A DNA stretch of 64,000 bases, taken from positions 1,062,580-1,126,579 of the forward strand of contig JH720304.1 in NCBI GenBank assembly GCA_000231825.2. Reading direction: 5' to 3'. Shown here piece after piece: positions 1 through 12,506 of the stretch. Position 1 is the first letter of the stretch, and each line of letters starts with the position of its first letter. Made by a program: the position numbers and the translations under genes. The notes under the pieces were generated by a model, which ran no database searches, was not told where the DNA came from, and saw only the letters and a program-made list of their open reading frames with translations. This stretch comes from Tetrahymena elliotti 4EA. Lineage: Eukaryota; Ciliophora; Oligohymenophorea; Hymenostomatida; Tetrahymenidae.

Positions 1-2174
1 ATTTTTTAAAATTATGTAAATATTTTGGCAGATTATTTTGAATTTATTATTAAAATATTGATTGATCACCAAATTAAAAATTTGAAATCTTTTAAATACT
101 CCTTAATAAATTTCATTCAGAATTGTTTAAAGTAAATAATTTTGTGGTATATTTTGTTTTCGAATTCCTATAAAAATTATTTATTATTATTACATATTCA
201 TTTTACCATGTTACTTATTTTCCAAAGATAAAATCTAGAAGTTAGAATTACCAAAATATTTAATTTATCTTTATCTCTTTAAAAGCATATTCTCCTTGAA
301 CTCTTTTTTTAAATTTTAGCTATCAAAATTAGCAAAATTTGATTTTATGAAATAATTTTTAAATAAATATTTCTCTCAGATTTTATTTAACCGTTTAACT
401 TAAAAGTAAATTAAAATGATTTAATTATTAAATAATTAAATAAAAATCTTATAGCAAAAATATATTTCATACATGCTAAAAATATTTATTCATTTTTAAT
501 TTTGTCTTTTTAATAAGAAAATTAAAATAAATAAATATTTTGCTATTATTACCATCATTTCATCCTAAAAAAATAAAGATGTATTTGAAATGAAAAACAA
601 AATTATTAAAATTATTTTCATTATTAATAGCAGAAATTTAAAAATATTTATTTTTCAAATGTTTAAATATTTAATAAATAGCTTTAACCATTCCAAATTC
701 TAAAATTTGTCTAGTCACTATTAGAATATTTTTATAATTAAGAATGTAAAATTGCAATTTTACAATAAATATTTAAATTTAATATAACTTTAAAAAAATT
801 TTTGTTAACTAACTTAATTATTTAATTATCAAAAAAATTTATTAAGAATTTATTTTATTTTGAAATTCAAATAAATGACTTAAATTTATTTGAAAAAATT
901 AAATAAATTTCTAAAAGGCAAAGAAACAAACTATTTTGACTATTTCGGGAAATTCAAAGTTTAATCTTTTTTTGAAATAGGGTATCAAATTTTGTTTAAT
1001 TTTTATAGAGTAAAGAGAGTATTTTAATAATAAATATAATTAAATTTTATTTTTTAATTTAATTAGCAAATTATAATGTAGGCTTGCTTTGAGTGATTAA
1101 ATATAAATAATAATAAGACATTTAAATTATTTTTATTTAAGTAAAAAAGTAGCAATAAATTCTGCCAGATGATAAGAGGCTACTAAATTAATTAATACCT
1201 TGGTCTGTGAATAATTAAAGCTCATAAATACTAATTAAGGGAAATTTAAATTAGCTTACATAGTAAGAATAAATAGATAAAGATAAGTATAACCTAAAAT
1301 TAACATTCAAAAGTATCCACACTAAAAGTTTTAATGAGAGATAAAAAATTTGTAAAGATAGATTTTATTCTCTCAAAAATAGAATAATAATGATTATTTT
1401 TGAATCTACAGTGTTTGTTAATCATGAATTAAGTTAGACATATCCTGTTAATCTATTCAATAATTATTAATTTTTGTTTTAATGGCATAATTTTTTGTAA
1501 ATTGTATGATATTTCATTCAAATTTTATGAGATGATCATTTCACAACCATTCTATTAAGTAAGGAAGATTTAAAATATTTTCTTCTAAAATATGAATTCA
1601 TAGTTTTAAAATGCTAATTATACATCGTAACAACTTTGAAACATTTGCAAGTAAGACATAATTTTATAATAATGAATAATTTAACTTTATTTAATAAATC
1701 TTGTAAATTATATTTCTATTTGAAAGTTTTATTTGGAACAATCTTCTGTTAATTATACCAAACTGTATTTAGATTTTACTTTAAATAAACCTGACTTCTT
1801 AGACACTCATTTGAGAAATTTACTTTGTTAAAGGCAAATTTTTTATGAGGTGTGTTAAAAATATTTGAAATCATATGAAAGTCATATGAAGAGTGAATAT
1901 TTATAATTTCTTTCTTTTTAGCAGAACTTTTCAGAAATCTTGTATGTTGGTTGATTTATAAATGATGTATGTAATAAACTTTCTTAATATATTTTTTTAA
2001 AAACACAAATTATTTAAATTTACAAAGGATGAATTTTTTATATAAAATTCTGAGAAAAAGTAAATAAATTTAAAGAGATTTTATAAAGAAACAATCATTT
2101 TATTAATGTATTTCTTTGGAATATAAAATTAATCTATTACATTTTCATTTAACTTTTAATTTATATAACTTTTT
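1..2174. other. AT-rich intergenic DNA, no gene seen
   Basis: Very AT-rich sequence with dense short A/T runs. With TGA as the only stop I found no reading frame that is both long and biased toward sensible codons on either strand. It forms the 3' flank of the Kazal gene on the minus strand. Confidence 0.6.
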
Positions 2175-2618
2175 TCAAGCTCTAAGATCTTCACAGCTAC
2201 CTTCTACAAAGTGAGAAACTTATTTATTAATGCAAGCAGTGCACTTGTTAGAGTAATTTTAACCACAAGGAGCAGCTTTGCAAACAACAGAAGAATCAAA
2301 TAATCCACAAACAGGGAAAAATTCTCTGGTGCAACCAACATTCAAATGGTCTTCAGGATGACAGAAAATAGAATTCTTGTGATATGATTCACATTCACCT
2401 TCTACATAGAACTCAACGCCTTCTTCTATGCAAGCACCACATTTATTACCATATGTTGCAATTTGTTGGTGATATTTATTATCAGAGCTAATCTTCACTC
2501 CACAAACTGGCATATATTCCATGGTACAGAATTAAACCTACTTTTAATGCTCTGTGCATTTAATATTTGCAGCAGCACAGACACTAATAATAGCAACAAT
2601 AACAATTAATTTATTCAT
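2175..2618 (-). CDS. Secreted protein with two Kazal-like domains
   Basis: Single-exon, 147-residue protein in the ciliate code (internal TAA/TAG = Gln, TGA stop at the 2175 end). I chose the start at 2618 because it begins a clear signal peptide: MNKLIVIVAIISVCAAA, followed by the mature chain. Two cysteine-rich repeats follow, roughly residues 20-75 and 82-143. Each has the Kazal signature of PVCG near the reactive-loop side and later a Y-x-NKCxAC motif with a terminal EGxC (TYGNKCGAC...EGEC; NYSNKCTAC...EGSC). Kazal domains are disulfide-bonded inhibitors of serine proteases, so the likely role is an extracellular, secretory-granule or phagosomal protease inhibitor. In ciliates such small secreted Kazal proteins occur in families, and inhibitory activity is inferred, not shown. 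It stands alone in long AT-rich flanks. Confidence 0.82.
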
Positions 2619-4705
2619 AATTCTTTTTATTTTTTAAATTCGTTCTTTGATTTTTTTTTTTATTAAATTAATAATTAATATCAAGAATAATTCCAAACCT
2701 AACTATTATTTACATGAATCATATAATTATTGTCTTTTACACATGCTTAAGTGATAAAAAAAATAGCATTATCACAACTGGCTCTATTTAATTTTTTTAT
2801 ATCAGAATTAGTGGATTTATCCTCCTTTTCAAAAATTACAGCAAAGTCTCTAATCAAAATAAAATTGCTCTACTATTATTCTCTTCATTAACACATGCTC
2901 ATTCAAAAAATTGTATTCATAGAGTTATTTAGTCAGAATTAAATACTATCTATCTATGCTTTCATTTTATTTAATTCTCTAAATAAAATATTTTCAATTA
3001 TCCAATGTAGAATTTGCAAATGATAAAAACTTTTATTATCTAAAATTCATTGATTTAGATAGAGCAAGTTAAAGGATCAGGTTTTTTTGAGATTTTTACA
3101 AGAGTATTTAATTGAAATGGTATTTGGATCAGAAAATAAAATTAAACATAGAATTGATATTTATTTTAAAGAATTAAATTTTATTATCGCTTAGAAAGCT
3201 TAGAAAGAAAGTGTAAATATTTTTATTGAATTAATTTTTTAAATTTAACATATTAGATATGTGTTCTTTTCAAATTTTTTTTAAATTAGATTTTTTGGTA
3301 AAATCAATGAAAAAGATAATGTAATCTTACATTTCAAAGAGATAAATTAAAATACTATTTTACAAATGAAATCTATCAAATAATGCAATCTTAAAGTTTG
3401 ATTGACAATGATGCATAGTTTAATAAATATTTGAAAAAATATTTTTTTAAATAAAGGAGTATTTTAAACTATTTTCATTAAAATTAATTTTTTTTTGAGA
3501 TGAAAGTATTTTGTGTGTCTTCAATTAATTTTAAATTTTTGATCTAATTTTTAATTTCAAAATAAATTTTAATTTAACATCTATTACTCTTTAAATAAAA
3601 TCAACACATCTCTTCTTTTATTCATTATTTTAAACTTCATTAGTATTTTTAAAAATATTTTTTATAATCTCTAGTTTAAATACTTTATTAAAGATATTTC
3701 CTAATTTCTTCTTATGTTATGTTAATTATTAAAATATTACAATTTAATTATATTTTTATGTTAGTAGGAAACATTTTTAATTTAGAAGAAGGAATTTACT
3801 AACTTAACAGCAGTTAGTTGCAAAAAGGAAATATAGAATTTGATGAATATTCTTCGAGAAAATACTTAATTTTATCCAAAATTAAATTAATATGGAGTTT
3901 ACATATTATCTGTTGATAACTTTTACAAACAAAATCTTCAAACTGCATGTAGTTTAGAAATTTACTTTTATAAGCTTATTATTCCTCTTACTAACATTCT
4001 TCAAAAATTAGAAACAAAATATTTCTCTAGCAAAAATAAATAATTTGAAGAAATGAGGAGAAATAAATATTTGTCTTTAATCTAATCAATCTTGATTGAA
4101 TTTAATAAACTATTCAAAAAACTACTAGCCATTAGTTAGTAATAAATAGGCATATAGTTTTTTTAAATTTCCTTAAGCTTTCAATATTTTTTACATTTAA
4201 TAAATAGTCATAAAATATTTATTTAGTCATACATTTTTTTTCAAATTAAGTTTTTAAAAAAATAAATAGACTGATTTGAGCATGTTTTTTTGGTGAAATT
4301 TATTTAGTATGTATTTTAAAAATATTATTTATTTTTCATCTGAGTTGACTTTAGAAAATTGCATGCAGGGTACCTATTGTAAGGAAGGAATTTTAATAAC
4401 AATTAATAAAAACTTCCTTTATACCTGTTATTAATAGCTTATTTATTATTTAATAATCCAAATTTTGTTGATGAATTCCTATGTACTCAATTTTAATTAA
4501 TAAGCATGAATAGAATATTAAGTTTTTGGCAACAAAATAACCAGCTCAACAAAGCAACTTTTTTTTTTAATATTATAATAGCTAATAGTTTTGAATTATT
4601 TGAGTTACTTGTTTTTTCAAGAAAGAAGATTTATATAGAAAGTTAAAATAAAAATTTTCATTAATAAAAAACTAGCAAATAAGTTAAGCAATAAAATAAG
4701 AAGAA
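2619..4705. other. Divergent intergenic region, no gene seen
   Basis: About 2.1 kb of AT-rich DNA between two divergently transcribed genes (Kazal protein on the minus strand, two-TM protein on the plus strand), so it should hold both promoters. I see no conserved motif, repeat or coding frame. Confidence 0.6.
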
Positions 4706-7468
4706 ATGAATTCAATAGTGAAGTTTATTAAATTTGCTGATATTTATGGATAGAGAGTCCAAATGAATTTTTCAAATTAGCCAATTTACAAGACAGTTTA
4801 TGGAGGTCTAGTCACATTAATTATAGGGTCTTGTTTTTTGTCTGGTTGCTACTTTTTTGGATGTATTCTTTTTTAAAGACTTCATCCTTCAATTATAACT
4901 CAAGAAAGGTCTGTTACTTCAGCTGCTAGGATAGACATTAACAATACAAATATTGTAGCAATGTTTGGTATTTCTAATGGAGCCTCATAGATTTGGTCTG
5001 ATCCTACTATTTTTAGAATGTATGCTGTACAGCAGGTTTTATAGATAAAAAATAGTACTGAATCAAATGTTTAACTTAGATAATTAATTTCATATAATAA
5101 AACAATGAAAAAGTGTGATTAAAGTGATATAGGTATACCAGAAGTCAATAGATATTTTAGTGAGTTAAATTTAACTAATTTATATTGTCTAGATTAAGGA
5201 TAGGATTTACATATGGAAGGAGATTTTGATGCATAAAAATTTGCTTAAGTCTTTATCTATGTTGAGAAGTGCTCTAATGGAACAGATCCAAATATTATAT
5301 GTAAGCCTATGGAAGTGATCAATAAGTAATTGGAGTTAAGTAAAATATAAATATACTTATCTAATACTATTGTTGATCCTTTAAATTATGAAGATCCTTT
5401 CTCTTCGAAGGGTATGAATCTTTATACTTAAACGTCTTCTAGTTTTCCTAAAGAAGTTCAACTTTACTTCACAAATTAATATATATAAGATGATATAGGT
5501 TTTATGTTTAGCTAAGTAGAACAAAAGCATAAATTTGTATTTACATAATAGTAAGAAACAACTTTTTTTAGCAATTACAATGTACTAGTGCGAGTTTTGC
5601 TCAGACTTTAGAAATAAAAAGAGAATCTTATGCAAAGAAGATACTAGAAATTTTAGGATATTGTTGCTTAGATTGGAGGTCTAATGAAGTTACTTACAAC
5701 AATAGGATCGTTTATTACCTACCGCTTTACATCACTTTATTTATATAAAGCTATCGGAGATGAGATATTAATTTATGATGATGAAAATATTCAAAAAAGT
5801 AAAAAGGAAAAAATTGGATCATCTTCTATCTGTCAAACAAATAAAAATAAAGCAAGTAGATATAGAAGAGATACTTCTATTAAATCAGTCAAATAAGGTA
5901 AAGAACCAGAGAGTATTGAAATGAACAAAAATTAGTCAGCTTAATTTTAAATTTAAGAAGAGAAACAAAAATCAAACAAAAACGAAAAAAAGAAAAGTAA
6001 ATTTGAAAAAGTAGCTTCTTTTGATTAATAAAATTAATCCTGTATTTAATAAGTAGAAGAAAAACATTCTTTTAAATTAAATATAATCTAACCTTAGAAA
6101 TTTTTCAACCTTGTCAAAAATAAAATTAAATATAATTTTATTGATTATTTTAAATAAATTTTTGCTAATTATTTGCAAAAAAAAGACTACAGAGCACAGT
6201 TAGTGTAGAAAGGCATTTAAATAATAGAACAATAACTCGATATTGTTTACTTAATTAATAAATTAAATGAAATTGATAAACTAAAGACAGTAATTTTCAA
6301 TAGAGATTAATTAAAAATATTTGATTGCATTCCAAAACCTATCATTTCTGATGATTATTTGTTCAATCATAAAAAAGAGGAGGACTAAATATAAAATTAA
6401 AATAGAGGTCGAGCTGATAGCATGTTTGCAAGCAAGATGGTTGTGGGTAAAGACAATATAGTTTACTATAATATATAAAATAAAAAGAGTGAGGAAAAAA
6501 AAATTTAGGATGCCATTTATGGGATTTAAAACATACTTAATAGTCAACAACTTACCAAGATAGATAAGAAGCTTATTTAAATTATAGACCCATAAATGCT
6601 GGCAAATTATTCTAATTAAAAACAACAAGATTAGATTTTAGATCTAAATAGAAGCGATATACACTATCAAAGGTAATAAGATGATACTATCTTTGAGAGT
6701 AATGTCTTTTAAAAGATGAATTCTTCCAATCATAGCCCGAATATAAGCTAATACTTAAAAATCAAATAATTATTAAATGAAACCCTAAATAATTCGTTCC
6801 CATAATAGGATAAACTTTCACGAAGCCGCTAAGACTCTAAAATCTCTTAACACTCTTAATTTCTGAATATTTAAGATTTGGCTAAATAGTCAATTATTTT
6901 TGGAGATGATTAAAGCACCAATAAATCTCATAATGAAATAAAAATGGAAGAAAGACTAAACTAATAAGACTAAGAAATGTCAGAAAGAGGATGTTTAAAT
7001 ATAAATGTTAGCTAATATAACCCGTATCTCCAGTTTCAAGCAACCACACTATAATCTGTTTGTTAAAAGAATTAAAATCCTCCACAAAACAAGTAATTTA
7101 GAAAAGATTATTATTTAAAAAAAATTTTTTTTGTTTATTTTAATAAAGCTAACCATAAAAAGTTGAAAAGTGATATTGTTCAACAAAAAAGCTACCAGAA
7201 GGAGAGAAATTAAATTTAAAAATTAATTATAAAATAAAAATATTTATGCCTACAAAATCTATTTATATTAAAAATTCAATTATTTAAACATCTAATTTTG
7301 TTACAACATAATTATTCGAATCAACTAAAAAAATGTAATTAAAAGACTATTATTTCTTTGAAAAAAATATTTTTTTTAAAATGTTAACCTAAAACTACTA
7401 AAAGCTGTCTTATTTAACAAAAAAGCTGCCATAGTTTCCACATGTTTTATTCTATTACTTAAAAATGA
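4706..7468 (+). CDS. Large ciliate two-TM membrane protein, function unknown
   Basis: One uninterrupted exon of 920 residues ending at TGA 7466-7468. The N-terminus (FADIYGQRV, then VYGGLVTLIIGSCFLSGCYF) matches a layout I know from large ciliate 'putative transmembrane protein' families: a short cytosolic leader, then a TM helix at about residues 32-55. A non-cytosolic domain of about 260 residues follows, then a second hydrophobic stretch at about residues 324-352 after QDIVAQIGGL. The C-terminal 550 residues are hydrophilic and rich in Q, N, K and S. No catalytic motif was recognised. Near the 3' end two stretches (about 7160-7200 and 7395-7432) share the core AACAAAAAAGCT, suggesting a small internal duplication in the tail. 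It is convergent with the next gene, about 200 bp away. Alternative: part of an ion-channel-like family; I cannot support that. Confidence 0.78.
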
Positions 7469-7676
7469 TTGGTCACTAGAAAAATTTTATTTTTACACCT
7501 TTTAAAATCTTATTCAAAAAGATTTTTTAATTGCAAAAATGAACAATTTTTTTTATTGTTTTTTAATTTAGAAGTAAAAAACAAAATAAAATAAAATAAC
7601 CAAGTAACGAACATCCTTAAGATTAAAAATATTAAGATTTTTTATCCAATAAAAACTAATGCAATTTTATTTTATC

Positions 7677-8858
7677 TCAATAAAATAGATCTGCTAGAAT
7701 CATTGTAAGATTGTTAAGAATTTAAGATTAAATATCGTTTTTATTAAAAGCAACAATTGATATTAATATTTAGTCTTCAAGCAATAGCTCGTTTAATTTA
7801 GAAATTTCTTTAATTTTAGGAGCATATACATAACAGTTTGCTTTTTTCAATATACTTGGAATTTTTAAAATCTATTTTGATAAATCATTACCTAATTTTT
7901 ATTCTAAACAGGCTTTAGCTTTGTAATTTTTACATTAATTGATAACAACAAATTTTCCTCTGTAATTTTCATTGAAAACTTAGTTTTTGAGAAGCATTTT
8001 AATGGTTGCTTTTCCCACATAGTTACAGCCTTCATTTAAATGCAGATAAATATAGTTAGAACATATGTTGGGTAAAGAGAACTACTCTTCAACATCCTCT
8101 GTGTTTTCATAGTAGGCATCATGAATATATTCTGAGTCCCTCATAAAATTTATCTTTTACTAAATTTATAAATGCTCTGAATACAATTTGATGTTCTACT
8201 CTTGTAGTAAAAATTAAATTTAAATAAGTTAAGAACGTCTGTAATCTGCTCTTTCACCAGATACTGAGGCTATATAATAATTTGTTGATAAATTTAGGGA
8301 AAGATTATCATATTAAAGATTTCTAATATCCTTTATATAGATGCTTAAAGGATTTTTAAATTAAATTTAAAAATCTTAACTATTTTCAAGAAGAATTTTT
8401 AGAATAAAATTTTGATAGCTTTCAACTATGCTTTGAAGTATTTTAGACCCTTTATTTGTATTACCCTATTTAATTAATGACTCTTCCTCAATTTACTTTT
8501 AGATATCTTATGTTTAATTTTTGCATGCTGGAAGTATTTATTCTTCTGTTTCTTCCTCTAAAATTTATTGATTTTTTACATCAAAAAGCTTTTTTTCAAT
8601 TTTTTGTTATATTAGAAGAATGTGAGATAAATTATCTGTGTACTTCATGATGTATTTTATAAATTCTTAGTAAATCGATGTTATTTCTATCTTCAACTTA
8701 GCCTATTTAATCAAAATACTTTCAGATTACAAGCTGCTATTTATTTAACTGTCTTATATCTTTGCTGAATAAAGGTGATATTTATTGCCATCTTTAACTA
8801 AATAAACATAATCACCTTCTTATTTAATTTCTGATAAGGTGGAAATAATATTTTTCAT
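7677..8858 (-). CDS. Unknown protein, 393 residues
   Basis: Intronless minus-strand frame, start at 8858 (MKNIISTLSEIKQEGDYVYL) and TGA at 7677-7679. The frame has no TGA over 393 codons, and Gln is written almost entirely as TAA/TAG, which is typical for this genome. The N-terminal half (about residues 25-130) is charged and heptad-like, consistent with coiled coil. The C-terminal half contains a Cys-rich and hydrophobic part (CSNYIYLHLNEGCNYVGKA) that could be a small folded domain. No signal peptide or TM helix is evident. I do not recognise the family. Its 3' end faces the two-TM gene across 208 bp, so the two terminators share that spacer. Confidence 0.66.
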
Positions 8859-9736
8859 TTTACTTTTTCTTAATTTCCAATATTTCTTGTTTATTTTGAA
8901 TTTTGATTATATTATTTTTCCATAAAAATTAATTTTTCAACCCTCTAAATGAAAATATTTAAAGGATAATTCATTCTTTCAAATTCTGTTCATTAAAAAA
9001 AGCGGCTTAAAAATTTTTCTATTTAATTTTTAAGTTTAATATGACTCAATACTTCTCTAGATGTAAATCAAAAATATTTCATTCACTTTTATTATTTATG
9101 AGATTTTCTTAACTTCACTTGAAAGCTTATTTGTTCTCAAAAATAAAAAAAGACTTAACAATTTTTTTGATATAATTTGATCTTCTAGATAATATTTTCA
9201 AACAATGATGGATCATCAATACTCAAAATGATCATTTATATTTTGAGATATTTATATTATTTTTGTTTACTAATTTATTTGATTTGAATAAATAAATAAC
9301 TTCCATTTACAATTTTTTTTTTTGAAAAAAATATTTTTTTAAGGATAATTTTCAAATTTTTATTAATTAAAATTCATTTTCTAAAACAATATACATAAAA
9401 CTAATCTTATCGTAGCCTATTCCTTAAATTATTGTTTGAAAATGAGTGAAAAATTTATGCTTAAAAAAAAATTCTACATTGCTTATTCAATATAAAAATA
9501 TGGAGCTAAATAATAATATAATCTAATCAAACACATTATTAGGAAGTAAAGCTAGTAATTTACAAAAAAAAAAAAATGTTTTACTAATAAATTATTTTTG
9601 TAAGCTTATTTTTTAATTTATTAAATAATAAAAAAAATGTTCATAAATACACTATAAAAATGATATTTTTTTATAATTTTTTATTTATTCAGAAAAGGTA
9701 AATGGATTAGTAATTATTATCTGTATAAACTTTGAA
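8859..9736. other. Intergenic, upstream of tRNA
   Basis: AT-rich, about 880 bp, containing long A and T runs (for example 9565-9577). No coding frame or repeat was recognised. It should carry the promoter of the 393-residue minus-strand gene. Confidence 0.55.
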
Positions 9737-9810
9737 GCTCGATTAGCTCAGCTGGTTAGAGCATGCGGCTGTTAACCGCAAGGTCGTAGGTTCGATCCCT
9801 ACATCGAGCG
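9737..9810 (+). tRNA. tRNA-Asn (anticodon GTT)
   Basis: 74-nt cloverleaf with no intron. The 7-bp acceptor stem GCTCGAT pairs with ATCGAGC, with discriminator G at 9810. The D-arm is TAGCTCAGCTGGTTAGAGC, the anticodon stem TGCGG/CCGCA encloses loop CTGTTAA with anticodon GTT, and the T-arm is CGTAGGTTCGATCCCTACA. The A box (about 9744-9755) and B box (GGTTCGATCCC, 9789-9799) are both intact, so it looks like a functional pol III gene. CCA is not encoded. The local G+C spike against the AT-rich background is diagnostic. Confidence 0.97.
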
Positions 9811-9811
9811 C

Positions 9812-9819
9812 TTTTTTTT
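9812..9819 (+). terminator. Pol III terminator (T8)
   Basis: Run of eight T residues starting two bases after the discriminator base of tRNA-Asn, the standard RNA polymerase III stop signal. Confidence 0.9.
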
Positions 9820-10040
9820 ATAAAAATTACAAAGTATTATTTATGGCTTATCTTTATTGGAATGTTAAATGAAAGGATTTAATAATATAAATTGCTTTAA
9901 AATTACATTGATTTGCTTTTATGGGTATGTTAATGCTTTAAAAAAGTTTAAATATAGCCAGTTTACTATTTAAAAAGTAAAGAATATTTGCTAATAGATT
10001 TAAAATTTAGATTAAATAAGTAGACTTAACAAGTTAAAGT

Positions 10041-11503
10041 ATGTTGAAATCTTTATTTTATTACTTTGAGTAAATTCTATCAAATAATGGATTGAAGAAT
10101 ATATGGATAATTGTTTTAAGTGTCATTAATAATTTATCTTTGATCTACTACATAGCTTATCTCGCAAATACGGAATTCTCTAAGGGAGGATTGGTCTTTA
10201 TTTATATGTGGATACCTAGTATCAATATATTTTATATTTCTATCATTTTCTGCCTTAATAAAGTTGCCAAGCTTAAAAAAGAGTTCTCTTCATTTTAAAA
10301 TTTCAGAAATATCACAATCAAGTAAGCATTGCTGCTTGTTAAATGTGTTTTACAGAATTTTTTATGGTCTATGATATATTCTTTTTTAGCTGAACTAAGA
10401 TTGATAGAACTTATTTCTTAGTTCATAATTTACAGCAAACACAGAATCACAATAAATAGGTAAAAAAAATTATTTTTTGTATATTAATTGAACAATAAAC
10501 CATATAAATTACTGCTATTTTAAATTTAAAAAGTGACTTAGAGAAATAATTGCTGGATGTCAATAAATTATCACTGAAGTAAGAATTATTTCATACCAAT
10601 AACGATTAGTAGAACATAGATACAGATTTTGTATAATTAGAGATATGTGATACTGATAATTAGTTTTTACCTACTTAAGAAGATAATAGAATATAAAATA
10701 ACCCTGATAAATAAATGAAAAATAATAAATTGTTGAATAATGAAGATGTTAGAATTTAACTATAAAGATAACAAACGAATTCGATTTTAAGGAGCAAATA
10801 AATAGGAAATATTGTTAATAAATAAGATTTTGAGCATTTAAATAGATTTTAAACAGGTAATAAAAATATACATCAAAATAATATTAAATTAATTGAAGAA
10901 ATTATTGATTAATAAAGCTAGGAGTTTACTTTTAAATAAATATTCACTAATAAAGTCTACTATTAAAGCTTATAAATATAATTAAAAATAAATACAATTT
11001 TCAGGACTATTCCATTTATAGCCATTCTAATCATAGTTGAAAACTAGGCTCTCCACTTTTTAACATTCTGGTTGAATCTTTTCATTTTAATTTAATGGAT
11101 TTATGATAGCTTTGATAGATAGCTAATATTAAAGGTTAACTAAATAATTTAAAAATTGATTGAAATAAATCAAAAAGGATTAGTAATCTAGAATTAGTTA
11201 GATTAAGTAGATTTACCACCATCAGTTTGCTTGCTAACTACAGACATATTTTATAAATTTAATTAATTAAAAAATAATAAATAATACGATAGAGTTAGAG
11301 ACATGCAAATTTAATTTAATGAATCATAACAAATATAAAATTTTGATGATTTTGATGAAAAACTATTTAATTTAAGCAACAAATTAGATAACTTAACTAA
11401 TCTATAGCTAATTTTTAGGTAGTTCTTTATTTAAATTTATTTATTTTTTATTTACATTTATTAAAAAGTTAGTACATAGTTAAATAAGAAAATTCCTCTG
11501 TGA
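10041..11503 (+). CDS. Multi-pass membrane protein, function unknown
   Basis: Two exons, 10041-10459 and 10534-11503, with a 74-nt intron (GTAAAA...AAAAAG). The joined frame gives 462 residues ending at TGA 11501-11503. The N-terminal part has about four hydrophobic helices (starting NIWIIVLSVINNLSLIYYIAYL), then a Q/N-rich loop of about 150 residues. Two more helices follow (TIPFIAILIIV; FLTFWLNLFILIQWIY), then a charged region and a last hydrophobic stretch near the C-terminus. An in-frame upstream ATG at 9921 would add 40 residues; I chose 10041 because the longer version begins right after the tRNA and lacks clear coding bias, but this is uncertain. No family was recognised. Confidence 0.6.
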
Positions 11504-11796
11504 TATAAATTCCATCTACAGTTTTGAATAGTTTTTAGAATTTAAAAGAGTGTACTATCATTATTTAGTAATTTATTTTATTCAATCATTGTAGTTTCTC
11601 AATTCAAACTTTTATTTTTAAAGTTTATATTTTAAAAATATGTTGCTACTTACTCTAATTTTTTTGTTAATTGCGATCAAAATAATAAAAGTAAAAGTTG
11701 TTGAGAAACAAAAATTAATTCATTTTTTTCCCCCTTATTTTTGAAATAGCATCATAAATTAAATTTAGAGAAACTACGTTGATTTTAGTTTAAATT
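11504..11796. other. Intergenic or unresolved exon DNA
   Basis: Spacer between the multi-pass protein and the first LRR-like coding piece. It may contain an upstream exon of the broken LRR-like locus, but I could not place one. Confidence 0.4.
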
Positions 11797-12506
11797 GAAT
11801 AAATTAACTATTTAATAGAAATTTGGAATTGTCTGATAACTAAATTGATTTATTTAGATTTTCAAAAACGCAACCATCTCTTGAGTCAATATTGATAGCA
11901 TTTAAGAATTATTTTTAGTGTCTTGATTTAAATTAAGAGGACAGAATTCTTGATGATTTGAACCCTGATATTTTTTTTAACTAGCATTTGACTAAAACTC
12001 TCAAACATTTAAATGAAATCAACTACTTTTAATCATAAATACCTTACAATTTTTTGGATATAAAATTAAGAAAGAGGTATTTATCAGAAACTGAAATTGT
12101 ATGCTTGACATCTATTTTAAAAACCAGACCTATAAAAAACGGAAAGCTGTGTTTGCATCTTCAATGCAATAGCACATATTATTCTTTAATGAATACTTTA
12201 AGCAAGTTTAAATCTTATAATTTTTTTTTGTTTCTCAACAATCAGTAATTCTTTTTAGAAATAACTAAGATTTAAAAATCTATTTATTATTATTTATTAG
12301 AACAGATTGTATAGCCTTTGTAAATAAAGATGTGATAGATGTAAACAGAGTCAATAATTATTTTAAATTATCTATTAATCATATGAATATCAATTCAAGC
12401 TTATTAGGAATTTTTATTAAAAAAATGGAAAAATTCAATCAAGTAAATGACTTATCAATTAATTTTGAGTAAAGCCTTAAAATTTTATGCAAAGAAAACT
12501 GATATT
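11797..12506 (+). pseudogene. LRR-family-like coding remnants
   Basis: Two TGA-free pieces in different frames. The first (about 11800-12333) contains KLCLHLQCN and a later FFLFLNNQ. The second (about 12302-12500, after a ttattag that could be a splice acceptor) contains YFKLSINHMN and VNDLSINFEQS. Spacing of L-x-L and N residues resembles the degenerate leucine-rich repeats (LxLxLxxN) that ciliates carry in large paralogous families. I could not build a continuous model with a start codon, consistent frame and canonical introns, so this is either a decayed paralogue or a gene whose introns I failed to resolve. Confidence 0.38.
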
